From positions 1-57,556 of the forward strand of contig CAVROX010000012.1 of the NCBI GenBank assembly GCA_963722965.1: 57,556 nt of DNA, given 5' to 3'. Made by a program: the position numbers and the translations under genes. Below the pieces are notes generated by a model, which was given only the letters and a program-made list of their open reading frames with translations, searched no databases and was not told where the DNA came from. Below, in pieces: positions 47,142 to 56,284 of the stretch (positions within the stretch are counted from its first letter, which is position 1; each line of letters opens with the position of its first letter). Source of the DNA: DATLSM01 sp963722965. GTDB taxonomy: Bacteria; Actinomycetota; Thermoleophilia; Solirubrobacterales; 70-9.

Positions 47142-47459
47142 TCACTCGCCTGCACTCGAGGCGGCGGGCTTTGAGTGGTTTGGCTTGGAATCGCCTGACT
47201 TGCTCGCCTCCGCGGAACCCGACCCCGACCCCTTCGACTCGCCAGAGCCCTCCGCTGGGCCGGGGGCGCCATTGGCGCCCTTCTTTTTTCGGTAGTCGGT
47301 GTTGTAGAAGCCAGATCCCTTGAAATGGACGGCCACTGGGTGCAGGACGCGCTCGGCTGGCGCACCGCACTCCTGGCACTCGGTCAGCGGCTCGTCGATC
47401 ATCTTCTGGATCACGTCGAAGACGTGGCCGTTGTCGCACTTGTACTCATAGATCGGCAC
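47142..47459 (-). CDS. FmdB family zinc-ribbon protein
   Basis: A 105-aa protein. The N-terminal FmdB zinc ribbon reads PIYEYKCDNGHVFD and CQECGAPAERVLHPV, with four Cys. VHFKGSGFYNTDYRKK is the characteristic end of the domain. The remaining 45 residues are Ser/Gly/Pro-rich and presumably disordered. The GTG at 47459 has no ribosome site; GATAAT stands 9 nt upstream, which suggests a leaderless transcript. It is divergent from glyS. Confidence 0.85.
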   Translation of the reverse strand: MPIYEYKCDNGHVFDVIQKMIDEPLTECQECGAPAERVLHPVAVHFKGSGFYNTDYRKKKGANGAPGPAEGSGESKGSGSGSAEASKSGDSKPNHSKPAASSAGE

Positions 47460-47499
47460 GGGCAGGGAATTATCGCAAGGCGACCTATACGGTTCCGAG

Positions 47500-48870
47500 A
47501 TGGCCGAGGGAACCGCCCATGAGGTCTCGATGGAGGAGATCGTCGCGCTCTGCAAACGGCGTGGCTTCGTCTTCCCCTCCTCGGAGATCTACGGCGGGCT
47601 TGGGTCGACCTATGACTTCGGCCACTACGGAGTGCTGCTGAAGAACAACGTCAAGGGCGAGTGGTGGCGCGCGATGCTGGGGGAGCGCGATGACATCGTC
47701 GCGCTGGACTCGGCGATCCTCCAGCACCCGCGGGTCTGGGAGGCGTCGGGCCATCTGGAGGGCTTCACCGACCCACTTGTCGACTGCCGCACATGCAAGC
47801 TGCGATTCCGGGCCGACAAACTCGAGGACGGGCACTGCGGGCAAAAACCCTCGAAGAGGCCTGGCGAGGGGCCGGACTGCGACCTGACCGAGCCGCGCCA
47901 GTTCAACCTGATGTTCGAGACCCACGTTGGGCCAGTCGCCGATGCGGGCTCGCGGGTCTACCTGCGGCCGGAGACAGCCCAGGGGATCTTCATCAACTTC
48001 AAGAACGTGCTCCAGTTCGCGCGGATGAAGCCGCCCTTTGGGATCGCCCAGATCGGTAAGTCCTTTCGCAACGAGATTACGCCCGGAAACTTCATCTTCC
48101 GTACCCGCGAGTTCGAGCAGATGGAGATGGAGTTTTTCGTCCCCCCGGCCGAAGAGGAGCGCTGGTACCGGGCCTGGATCGAGGAGCGCGAGCGCTGGTA
48201 CACCGAGCTGGGGATCCGCCCCGACTTTCTTCGCGTTCGCGTCCATGATGCCGACGAGCTCTCCCACTACTCCTCCGGCACCAGCGACATCGAGTACCTC
48301 TTCCCGATCGGGTGGTCTGAGCTGGAGGGGATCGCCAAACGCGGCGACTTCGACCTCACCCAGCACACCAAGTTCAGTGGTGAGAAGCTCGAGTACTTCG
48401 ACGGGGGGACCAAGGAACGCTACGTCCCACACGTGATCGAGCCCGCCGCTGGCGCCGACCGCGCCACCCTCGCTTTCCTCGTCGACGCGTATGACGTAGA
48501 GGAGGTGGAGGGCCGCCGGCGCACCGTCCTTCGCCTCCACCCCCGGCTTGCCCCAGTCAAGGTTGCCGTCCTCCCCCTTCTCGCCAAGGAGGGAATGTCA
48601 GAGAAGGCCCGCGAGATTTTCCAAGCGCTGCGGCGCAAGCTTGCTGCCGAGTTCGACGAGGGTGGCTCAATTGGTAAGCGCTACCGCCGCCAGGATGAGA
48701 TCGGCACACCCTGGGGAGTGACAGTTGACCACCAGACGATGGACGATGACACCGTGACACTGCGCGACCGCGACACCCTTGAGCAGACCCGTGTCCCGGT
48801 CAAGACCTTGGTCGATGACCTCCTCGCCCGCCTAGATCAACCCTGGCGCAGCCCAAAGGTGGTCGGGTAA
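47500..48870 (+). CDS. glyS: Glycyl-tRNA synthetase (alpha2 type)
   Basis: A 456-aa class II synthetase of the dimeric eukaryote/actinobacteria-like type. Features are EIVALCKRRGFVFPSSEIYG, the motif 2 region RPETAQGIFINFKNVLQF and FRNEITPGNFIFRTREFEQM, and motif 3-like ALDSAILQHP and VIEPAAGADRATLAFLVDAY. The anticodon-binding domain begins at about 345 (VAVLPLLAKEGMSEKAREIF). A Cys pair (CRTC) occurs in the insertion. TATACG stands 8 nt upstream of the ATG and no ribosome site is seen, again suggesting a leaderless message. The next 243 bp are empty. Confidence 0.94.
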   Translation: MAEGTAHEVSMEEIVALCKRRGFVFPSSEIYGGLGSTYDFGHYGVLLKNNVKGEWWRAMLGERDDIVALDSAILQHPRVWEASGHLEGFTDPLVDCRTCKLRFRADKLEDGHCGQKPSKRPGEGPDCDLTEPRQFNLMFETHVGPVADAGSRVYLRPETAQGIFINFKNVLQFARMKPPFGIAQIGKSFRNEITPGNFIFRTREFEQMEMEFFVPPAEEERWYRAWIEERERWYTELGIRPDFLRVRVHDADELSHYSSGTSDIEYLFPIGWSELEGIAKRGDFDLTQHTKFSGEKLEYFDGGTKERYVPHVIEPAAGADRATLAFLVDAYDVEEVEGRRRTVLRLHPRLAPVKVAVLPLLAKEGMSEKAREIFQALRRKLAAEFDEGGSIGKRYRRQDEIGTPWGVTVDHQTMDDDTVTLRDRDTLEQTRVPVKTLVDDLLARLDQPWRSPKVVG

Positions 48871-49113
48871 CTGCAGCTGCGCGGCACATTCATCAGGTGA
48901 GATGGCACTCGCCTGGGCTGCCGGGATCTCAGCGCTAACCCCATCGTCCAAAAGACGAAGCGCGTCAACGACGCGCCCGCGACCACGCGGAGGCGGAACT
49001 GAGCCGGTTCGAGCCAACAGGGAGGCGCCGGCGCTCGCATCGCAGATGATCGAATCCCAGCAGGCTGTACGCCGCTGATTGGAGTCAGCCGCGGCCTGAA
49101 GCAGCGAGCGCGG

Positions 49114-49848
49114 TCAGTACTTGCGGGAGAAGCCGGCGATCTCGGCGCGCGCCAGCCTGAGCGGCCCACCAGAGGTGTCCAGCTCGCAGGCCACGCTGAT
49201 CTGAACGATGATCGGAGCGGTGCTTCGCCTTGCGGAACCGTAGGCAGTCGCGAAGTCGCCTTCAGTGCCCGGTTGGCCTGCGCAGCTCGGCCCGGTCTGG
49301 TTGGGCTCGATCGCCAGGGTCTGGACTTCTTCGCCATTTGCCTTGAATTCCGTGCATTTGCCGGTTTCCTTGTTCGGTTCCTCCTCGCCCCAAACGGCCA
49401 TACCGTTGAAGAAACGCCCGCGCCGCGCGTTCCCGGTCACGTACTCGCCGAAGCCGCCCGGCTTGTGATCTGCGGCGATCTCCTCGTTCTTGGCCTGCTT
49501 GAGGAAGTCCTTTCCTACTGTGGCCGGAGCTGGAAAGACCGCCACGGTGACCACGAACGCATACTGGCCGGGCGGTTGGCCCGACCATGAGCACAGGCTG
49601 TGGCCACCGCCCAGCTCCGTCAGGCCTGGCCCCCTGAAGGGCCCAGGCGCTATCGAGACGACCTGTCCTTCGAAGCTCGCGCAGCTGGGGACGTACGTTG
49701 CCTTGACCTTTCCCCCCTTTTTGCCGCCCTTTTTGGACTGCGTCGCCACCGCCGGCCGCGCCGAGCTGGCCGCGGCAGGCATGCAGGCGATCGAGGCGCT
49801 GGCCAGCGCCAATATGAGACAGCATCTGAGGCGCGCGCGCAGGATCAA
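49114..49848 (-). CDS. Secreted protein of unknown function
   Basis: A 244-aa protein with an N-terminal signal (RLRCCLILALASASIACMPA); a Cys at the predicted cleavage site makes a lipoprotein possible though the lipobox is imperfect. A Lys/Gly-rich stretch follows, then a globular part with six or so scattered Cys (CASFEGQVVSIAPGPF, LCSWSGQPPGQYAFVVTVAV, CAGQPGTEGDFATAYG). The residues GGHSLCSW and GRFFNGMAVWG look like conserved points. I know no family. The 49,849-50,097 gap holds nothing recognisable. Confidence 0.65.
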   Translation of the reverse strand: MILRARLRCCLILALASASIACMPAAASSARPAVATQSKKGGKKGGKVKATYVPSCASFEGQVVSIAPGPFRGPGLTELGGGHSLCSWSGQPPGQYAFVVTVAVFPAPATVGKDFLKQAKNEEIAADHKPGGFGEYVTGNARRGRFFNGMAVWGEEEPNKETGKCTEFKANGEEVQTLAIEPNQTGPSCAGQPGTEGDFATAYGSARRSTAPIIVQISVACELDTSGGPLRLARAEIAGFSRKY

Positions 49849-50097
49849 TAGGTACCCTACCAGCCTGTCGATCTCTTACCCGCCGCGCTGATCTCGAATT
49901 GCGACCACGCGCCGCCGGAGGATCGTCCGGGGCGGGAGGGACCCCATCCTCGCTGCTAGGCGGGTGCGATCCGGCGCGAATTAGTGGAGCAGATCACGGG
50001 GGATCAGCCCACCTCAATCGCTCTGGTGGCATTCCCGAACGCTGGCCCGCTCCAGAATGGGTTCTAGGAACTGCTCCCCGGCTCTGGCAACCCCGTC

Positions 50098-50997
50098 TCA
50101 CCTGATCTCCCTGTGTACGAGTTCCGCGCCGATGCCGGTGCCGGTAAAGCGCACGTGGGGGCGCCCTGGGAAGTCGACGGAGAGGCTTCCCGACCACCGC
50201 TGGCCCCGGGCCGCTTTCCGGTTGAAGCGAGCGCTGCCCGAGAACGGCGCCGGCAGCGCGAGCCTTGCCTCTCGCAGTCGGGGGTCGAATGTGAACGCTC
50301 CCGGATCCACCCAGCCCTCGACGGTCCGTTCGATCGAGATCAGGCCCAGACGTTCGCTCCTCGTCGCGTAGACCGCCACGCGCGCCTTGCGGTAGCTCTT
50401 GAACACTTCGAGAAAGGATCCAGGCAGCTGCCTCCTGGTCTTGACGCGAAGCCTGGCGCCGGGGGTATCGGCTCCCCAGGTTTCAGAGCGTCCACCGCTT
50501 GTATCAATGCATAAGAAGTTGCTCCAAGGTCCGAGCAGGGCGTCGACCTTGGCTGCCGAGAAATTCGTGTAGCCGCCCTCGCCGTGGAACTCGATCTGCC
50601 CTTCATAGACGCCCGTTTCAAAGGACCGGGAGCTGCCGCAGATCGAGCGCTGCGCCGTGGAACCGGAGGGGAGGAAGTTGACTGAGATCACCCCGAGCTT
50701 GCCGAGGTTCGCGCTGATCGAGGTCGCGGTGAACTTGGCCGGCGCGGAGTATTCCGCCGATGAGACGCCATGCCTCAGTTCAAGCCTAACTTCTCCCTTC
50801 ACTGGATGGTCAGGGTTCGGCCCCGCGTCCACCCGGAGCATGTATCCGTTGCTCGCCTCGGCTTCGAAGGTGCTCGCAACAGCGGCGCTCGATTCCTCCG
50901 CTCCGGCCACTGGGGCCAGAACCGCAGCGGCCAGGAGCGACAAGGCAAACAGGTTCAGGCCAACGCACGCGGTTCCTTCACTGACCCTTTCCCTCAT
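50098..50997 (-). CDS. Secreted protein of unknown function
   Basis: A 299-aa protein with a signal peptide (ALSLLAAAVLAPVAGAEE, cleavage after AGA). The mature part is predicted to be beta-rich: YMLRVDAGPNPDHPVKGEVR, SAPAKFTATSISANLGKLGV, SFETGVYEGQIEFHGEGG. The C-terminal third (GSARFNRKAARGQRWSGSLS) has the pattern of a small beta-sandwich. Two Cys (CGSS, LCID) could form a disulfide. No named domain. It is similar in style to, but not alignable with, the protein upstream. Confidence 0.65.
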   Translation of the reverse strand: MRERVSEGTACVGLNLFALSLLAAAVLAPVAGAEESSAAVASTFEAEASNGYMLRVDAGPNPDHPVKGEVRLELRHGVSSAEYSAPAKFTATSISANLGKLGVISVNFLPSGSTAQRSICGSSRSFETGVYEGQIEFHGEGGYTNFSAAKVDALLGPWSNFLCIDTSGGRSETWGADTPGARLRVKTRRQLPGSFLEVFKSYRKARVAVYATRSERLGLISIERTVEGWVDPGAFTFDPRLREARLALPAPFSGSARFNRKAARGQRWSGSLSVDFPGRPHVRFTGTGIGAELVHREIR

Positions 50998-51390
50998 TGA
51001 TCGACCCTACTTGCTCCAAGACGAGCACCGGAGGCAATCCGGAAACCGGAGGCTGCCAGTAATGAGCGCCCCCTCAGGTGAAGGCATCAGCGCCTCCTCA
51101 TCGAAGAGCTCCTTCACCGCCGCGACGCAACAGGGTCGGGTGACATTCCCGAATCCTGCCCGGGGCTGCCGTGCTCTTACCGCTATCCCTGGCTTTCCTC
51201 AGCGATCACAACAGGCGTCCCGCTGAGACTTCTGCATTCCGCTTGATTGCCTACTGATGAATTGGCCACCCGTCTGGGACCGATTGCTCTTTCTTCTGTC
51301 CCAATCCCAGAACGGCGTAAAAGTGCGCTTTGAAACGATCCCTTGGGTTTCCAAGCGAAATCGCCCGGTAGTCGCTGGTACCGTCATGCC

Positions 51391-52143
51391 ATGCGGGCCC
51401 TAGCTTGGCTTTGGCGGAAGTCGACATACCCTCTGCGGCGCTGGCCGCGACTGTCCAAGGCCGCGCTTGTCGGTGGCGGCTTGCTCGTGGCCATTGTCAT
51501 CTTCGCCAACGCTTACGTGCTGCTCAGCACCGCAGGCGAGTCGACCTCCAATGTCGCCGACGTGCCCCACACACAGGTTGCGATTGTTCCCGGCGCCCTC
51601 GTGGAGCCGAACGGCCGCATGAGTCCGATGCTTGCCGATCGCGTGCGCGATGCGGCCGCGCTGTGGCACGCGGGGAAGGTCGATCGCATCCTTGTCTCCG
51701 GCGACCATCACAGCTGGGATTACGATGAGCCCGACACGATGCGAAAGGCGCTGGTGCATGAGGGCGTGCCAGGACGCGTGATCTTTGAGGACCACGCCGG
51801 TTTCGATACCTGGGCGACAATGGTGCGTGCGCACAGCATCTTCGGCGTCCGGGACGCCGTGATCGTCACCCAGGGTTTCCACATGCCGCGGGCTCTCTAT
51901 TTGGCCGAAGAAGCAGGTATCCACGCCACCGGCCTAATTTCCGACCTGCACCCATACGGGATCGAGGGCGTCAAGAGCGAAGCCCGTGAGGTGCTCGCCC
52001 GGGTCAAGGCAATCGCCGATGTCACTCTCGACACACCCGCCGTCGGCGGCTCGAAGATCCCAATCAGCGGCGACAACGGCCGCGTCAGCTGGGGGCCGCC
52101 TCCGCCCCCCGGGACCCCGCCCGCCGGTTCCCCCGCCCGCTGA
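51391..52143 (+). CDS. YdcF/SanA-like DUF218 protein
   Basis: A 250-aa membrane-anchored protein. A single anchor at about 25-47 (LVGGGLLVAIVIFANAYVLL) precedes the DUF218 domain: AIVPGALVEPNGRMSPMLAD, RILVSGDHHSWDYDEPDTMR and DAVIVTQGFHMPRALYLA. SanA-type proteins take part in envelope permeability. The tail is Pro/Gly-rich. The start at the ATG of MRALAWLW avoids a 16-residue non-conserved extension. The 394 bp upstream (50,998-51,390) show no gene. Confidence 0.85.
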   Translation: MRALAWLWRKSTYPLRRWPRLSKAALVGGGLLVAIVIFANAYVLLSTAGESTSNVADVPHTQVAIVPGALVEPNGRMSPMLADRVRDAAALWHAGKVDRILVSGDHHSWDYDEPDTMRKALVHEGVPGRVIFEDHAGFDTWATMVRAHSIFGVRDAVIVTQGFHMPRALYLAEEAGIHATGLISDLHPYGIEGVKSEAREVLARVKAIADVTLDTPAVGGSKIPISGDNGRVSWGPPPPPGTPPAGSPAR

Positions 52144-52155
52144 GCACCACCGTTC

Positions 52156-53073
52156 CTAGCGACAGTGCGCCAGGGATTTGGCGTAGAAGCGCAAGTAGGC
52201 GCCCCAGTGGCGGTCCCAGTAGGAGCTGTTGTGCCCGCCGGGCCACGAGTGAGCGCTGAGATCGGCACCGCCTGCCCTCAGTGCTTGGTCGAAGGCGCCG
52301 TCGGAGATCGCGAAGGGGTCTTCGCTTCCGTAGTCGTTCCAGATCGGAATCGGACCGAACGATCGCGGGTCGCTTCGCACCGTCGCAATGACATTGTTTC
52401 GTTCGAAGTCTTCGGCGCTATCAAAGGCGCCGGGGGCGGTGTCTTCGGCTCGCAGCCACAGCGCCGGGGAACTTCCTCCCACCGCGCAGAAGCGGCCGGG
52501 ATTCGCCAGCGCGAGGTCATATGCGCCGAAGCCACCCATCGAGATGCCGCCGATCGCCACGCGACGCGGATCGACGCCGAAGCGTCGGATAACAAGCGGG
52601 ATGACTTCGCCCATCACGTATGTGCCCCATTCCCCGCTGGCGCGGTTGTGCCAGTAACTGTCTCCGTCATCTTCGGGGAAGGCGACGATCGGTGCCCGTC
52701 GTCCCAGCCTCTTCAGCGCCCTGAAGAACGCTTCGTCTTCGAGGAATGTGTCATCGGAGCCGCCCTTGCCGTGCAAGAAGACAAGCAGCGGTCTGCTCCC
52801 GGCTTCCCCGTCAGGTGCTGCCGGTAAGACGACGCTCACCCCGAGCTCCTCCCCCACCGCGTGGCTGTGAACCGTCAGGTGAAAGACCCTCGCACCGTGT
52901 GTGTCGACCGGGGCGAACACCGTGGCCATGAGCACCAGGTATGCGGCCCCGGCGGCGAGGAGGCCGAGCAGCGCGAGCGCGGTGCGTCGTCGCCGCCGCA
53001 GCTGTCGTGGCGAAGGGCGACGAGGAATGATCACGGCGTGCAGGTTAATCAGCGCTTCACTCCTCAGCCCCAT
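52156..53073 (-). CDS. Membrane-anchored alpha/beta hydrolase, esterase-D type
   Basis: A 305-aa protein. A basic head and one membrane segment (ALALLGLLAAGAAYLVLMAT) lead to an extracytoplasmic serine esterase: LLVFLHGKGGSDD (oxyanion region), nucleophile Ser178 in GISMGGFGAYD, Asp252 in GSEDPF and His281 in GGHNSSYWD. The set matches the esterase-D / mycolyl-transferase-like (antigen 85) superfamily. The substrate is unknown. The ATG at 53073 (MGLRSEALIN) is chosen because the upstream 44 codons look non-coding. It is convergent with the DUF218 gene. Confidence 0.85.
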   Translation of the reverse strand: MGLRSEALINLHAVIIPRRPSPRQLRRRRRTALALLGLLAAGAAYLVLMATVFAPVDTHGARVFHLTVHSHAVGEELGVSVVLPAAPDGEAGSRPLLVFLHGKGGSDDTFLEDEAFFRALKRLGRRAPIVAFPEDDGDSYWHNRASGEWGTYVMGEVIPLVIRRFGVDPRRVAIGGISMGGFGAYDLALANPGRFCAVGGSSPALWLRAEDTAPGAFDSAEDFERNNVIATVRSDPRSFGPIPIWNDYGSEDPFAISDGAFDQALRAGGADLSAHSWPGGHNSSYWDRHWGAYLRFYAKSLAHCR

Positions 53074-53259
53074 TACCGCTCGCAACTGTTCACTGGGCCT
53101 TTGTGCTGACCTTGACGCCAGGGCCGAAGAAGCGAAAACGCGCCCGGCTCCCGCCGGGCGACGCTCGCATCGGACATTCGAAGAAGCGGGCGCCTCGCGG
53201 GCCAACCATCACGGCGTTCCCGCCGAGTCAATTCCTTGAGCAGCAACCGAGGGTGAGAT

Positions 53260-53277
53260 TCTCGAACGTTCGAGAAC
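53260..53277. promoter_or_regulatory. Perfect 18-bp palindrome
   Basis: TTCTCGAACGTTCGAGAA is fully symmetric and lies in the 307-bp spacer upstream of the esterase gene. It could be a repressor site. It is not a LexA box, which needs four bases between GAAC and GTTC. Confidence 0.4.
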
Positions 53278-53452
53278 GGCGCCAGCAGCGGGAGCTTAAA
53301 CCGACTCGGGAGTGAGTCGCCAAGGGTCCAGATGAAACGCCGATTCGTAGTAGGCGAACCTCCGATCCTCGTGGTCCCGCTAGGAACAACCCCTACGCAG
53401 AGGAGGTACCATGAGCTCTGGGCGCTGTGCTAACTGTGGATCGCATTGATCT

Positions 53453-54030
53453 TCAGGGCACGCTCTTTCGTGCACTGAATGCCGCAAATCCAGGCTGGGC
53501 CCGATCGTCGGCTCGCCGAAACCGGCGACTGCGAGCCAGCGGCGGAAGTCCTCTCGACTGGGAGGCAGCGGATGCCCCGTGCGGCTACCGATCTCAAAGA
53601 GCTTTCGCGCTCGTCGACTGGCGTCGGAGAAGAACGTCGTTCCGATCATCAGACCGCCAGGCTTCAGGCAGCGGGCGATCTCCCTCACCGCTCCCTCGGA
53701 TGGTTGACCATATGAAGGCCACTGTAGGAGAGGAAGAGGTCGGCCTCGGCCTCGGCAAACGGCAGCGCCGTCATATCGGCGGAGACGATCTCAACTTGCT
53801 GAAGCGAACGCTTTCCGGGCGCGGCGTTCGGCTCGCTTCAGCATCTTTGGGCACAGGTCTCCCGCTATGTAGCGAACGTCCTGTTCAGCGCTGAGAGCAC
53901 GGAGAGCAACGCCCCCTCCACAGGGCACATCGATGATGGTCGCCCCGTGGCCGACCTGTCTGATCGGCCCCATGCTGGCGTACAGGACGGCGGCATCGAT
54001 CCCCCAAATCGCGTGGCCGATCAGACGCAT
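53453..54030 (-). pseudogene. Class I SAM-dependent methyltransferase, frameshifted
   Basis: The first frame has IIDVPCGGGVALRALS (SAM motif I), VRYIAGDLCPKMLKRAERRA (motif II) and stops at 53,791. The rest reads in other frames: SADMTALPFAEAEADLFLSY, then REIARCLKPGGLMIGTTFFS (motif post-III) and DFRRWLAVAGFGEPTIG. A last shift near 53,500 gives the expected end GFAAFSARKSVP at a TGA at 53453. The open frame continues upstream of the ATG at 54030 without a start (FYDFYIERPW), so the true start is not certain. At least three indels. Confidence 0.7.
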
Positions 54031-54212
54031 AAGCCATGGTCGCTCGATGTAGAAGTCATAAAAGGTCCCGAACGGGCCGGCCGGGGCCCATGGGGCCGGG
54101 CGGGGCGAGGGCGGGGGAAGTGCTGCCTATCGGCGTGTCCGACCTTGCCGCGCCAGGATCCGCCCGCGGTGCGCGACCGGTTTAGGCGCAAAAACATGAC
54201 CCTCCTGCCCTT

Positions 54213-54258
54213 TCCCCCAAACTGCTGAGGGGGTATGGGGTTGACGAAACCCGACAAA
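54213..54258 (-). repeat. Dispersed repeat copy B (CCCCATACCCCC element)
   Basis: On the minus strand it reads TTTGTCGGGTTTCGTCAACC then CCATACCCCCTCAGC, matching 28,394-28,437 with small gaps in the C-runs. It lies between two damaged genes, upstream of the methyltransferase remnant. Confidence 0.5.
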
Positions 54259-54294
54259 CCCTTGTGGTTCAGGATCGCTGCGATGAGCAGCATG

Positions 54295-55956
54295 TCACGG
54301 TTCAATCGTGAAGGAAAGAGGAACCGCCGCCGAGTGGGTCTTGGTGTCAAGTGCAGTGACTAGAGCCTCATAAACGCCCGGCTTCGGCCTAAAGCGTAAG
54401 AGCTTGAAAAGCGAGAGATCCCTGTTTCCGCGTAGCTCAACTTCGGTAACTCTCCGGGCCACAGGCAGGATCCGTGTACAGCGACGGGGAAGCTTTCGCA
54501 ATCGCTTTGACGGTTTGGTCTCACAATGATGGGCCAGTCTCACGCCGGGGACCATTCGATCGAGTAAAACCCGAATCCGGGCTGGAGCTGAAAGGTTGAC
54601 CTGTATGGCATCGCCAGCTCGAGCGACGCTCGGCCCGCTGAAAGTGATTCTGGACAGTTTCGCGTCGCGAAGGAGCGGCAAAGAGGCGCGGGTATCAACC
54701 TGAAGGCAGCCTTCCCAGCCCAAGATGGCAATGGCTTCTCCGCTCGCATCAACACCAACTTGGCTCAAATAGATGGGGCTAGGGCACCGCGAATCGATCG
54801 CCGTTGGAAGAGGTGCTGCTCGTTGCCAGTTCCTTTCCCCACGAAGACTCGAGGCGGCCAGGACCCCTCACCCGGCTGTTCCCACGCCACTAAGGCGTTT
54901 CCGTGTGCACCTACGGCTAGCTCCGCATTGCCCGTCGGCCGTCTCCCACAATCACCAAGGCATGTGGGTGCTTCTTCGCGCGTGATGTACGTGAGCGTCT
55001 TTGGGGAGTTCCAGCGATTATCGATAGCCGATCCCGTGGTCGTCGGAGGGTTACATTGTGCTTGGTGCTTTCCGCCCAAACGGCGAAGACGCCTCCAAGA
55101 GAGTCGAGCGCAATCTTGGGGTCTTCTGGACAGGCCTGAAGGTGAGGTCAGCGAAACGGCAGAGCGCCAACTCGCCGTTCCACTCGGCAAGGTTGCTGCC
55201 GTGAGGACCCCGTAACAGCCACGCGATTCGTTGGCGAGGTAGTCAATGGTCCTCAACCACATCGCGACCAAATCACCGCGAGGATCAGTTGCGAGTTGAG
55301 TAGTTTCCTCGTCGCTTGCAGTTGCCGTAGAAAGCACCACGGAGGGTTCCCAGGCGCCGGAAGAGACTGTGGCCAAGCCACTCACAACTCTTAAATCCAA
55401 CGGTACATCGTCCTCTTGCCACAAAACCGTCACTCGGCCAGTCGCGTCGATTACGAGACTTGGGTTTGCCGAGACGATCGCCCCTGGCAGCGAGAGACGC
55501 TCCACCGGGCCCCAATTGCCGCTGCCGTGCGGCATGACGGCCGCTTCGACGGCTGCTGTTTCAAATCTGCCGCCTCGGTAGGGGACTATCCCCGCTTCTG
55601 TAACCCAAACGACAGCAGCATCACCATGCCGATCCATGACGACGTCCCACTTTCCCTCCTCGTTGCCATCGAGTTCGAACGGCGAAAGCTGAACCGGCAT
55701 ATTCCACGACTTTCCAGCCGGTTTGTATGCGGTCCATAGAAATAGAGAGTGTTCCACCCAGGTCTCCCAGACGGCGACCGCGTCTCCGCGGGCGTCGAGT
55801 GCGATTCGAGGCCGGTAGCTGTACGTGGCAATCGTATTGGATGCCACCCACGGCGCTTGATCATTCTTCCGGTAGGCGGATTTCAATTCATGACCAACTG
55901 TCCAAAAACCATTACCACCAGGCCGATTAAGGGCGTGCGCATTGGGTTCTGCGAAT
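54295..55956 (-). pseudogene. Exported repeat protein (beta-propeller-like), broken
   Basis: Repeated blocks of the form RIALDARGDAVAVWETW, DVVMDRHGDAAVVWVTE, SLVIDATGRVTVLWQEDD, LATDPRGDLVAMWLRT and LAVGAHGNALVAWEQPG occur about every 45-60 residues, as in NHL/WD-like beta-propellers of exported proteins. A fifth block (IALDSLGGVFAVWAESTKHN) reads in another frame near 55,090, and the end (SQVGVDASGEAIAILGWEGC) in a third from 54,768. A C-terminal Ig-like part follows (ARIRVLLDRMVPGVRLAHHC). The frame remains open upstream to about 55,956 without a signal peptide, so the 5' end is lost or shifted. Its function is unknown. Confidence 0.65.
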
Positions 55957-55999
55957 TATAACCTTTTCCGCGATGGATCTCCAACCTAACTGTGTCACC

Positions 56000-56270
56000 C
56001 AGCGACAACTCTACGATGGTGGAAGCGCGAGCACAAGCCTTCTGGACCGCCCGGGAGGTTTACGTCGCCAATTTCGTGATCCTTTGCCAGGACTCCAACT
56101 CACGATCTCGTCCACGAAATGCCGCAACCCGTTGACAACTTTCCGCCGTCTTGGCATCGATGTCGCAGAACAAGCTGACGTGCCCCAACTATGCGGCGGC
56201 ACGCCCGACGTTGCCCGAGCCGCAGAAGGGCTCGGAGCGGCGTACTTCGACTTCTGTGAAATGGGGTTGT
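56000..56270 (-). pseudogene. Possible methyltransferase fragment (EPFCGSGNVG)
   Basis: A frame reading SEPFCGSGNVGRAAA, then a TAG, then LGHVSLFCDIDAKTAESCQR resembles SAM motif I of DNA N6-adenine or cytosine-N4 methyltransferases followed by an acidic motif II. The TAG sits where a sense codon is expected. There is no catalytic motif (DPPY or similar) nearby. Too short for a firm call. Confidence 0.25.
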
Positions 56271-56284
56271 GATGGCCGCTCGGC

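Noticed and set aside
47485..48540. 351-codon frame opposite glyS
   Set aside because: Shadow of glyS with no ribosome site or recognisable domain.
53260..53277. LexA (SOS) box
   Set aside because: GAAC and GTTC abut directly; actinobacterial LexA boxes need four bases between them.
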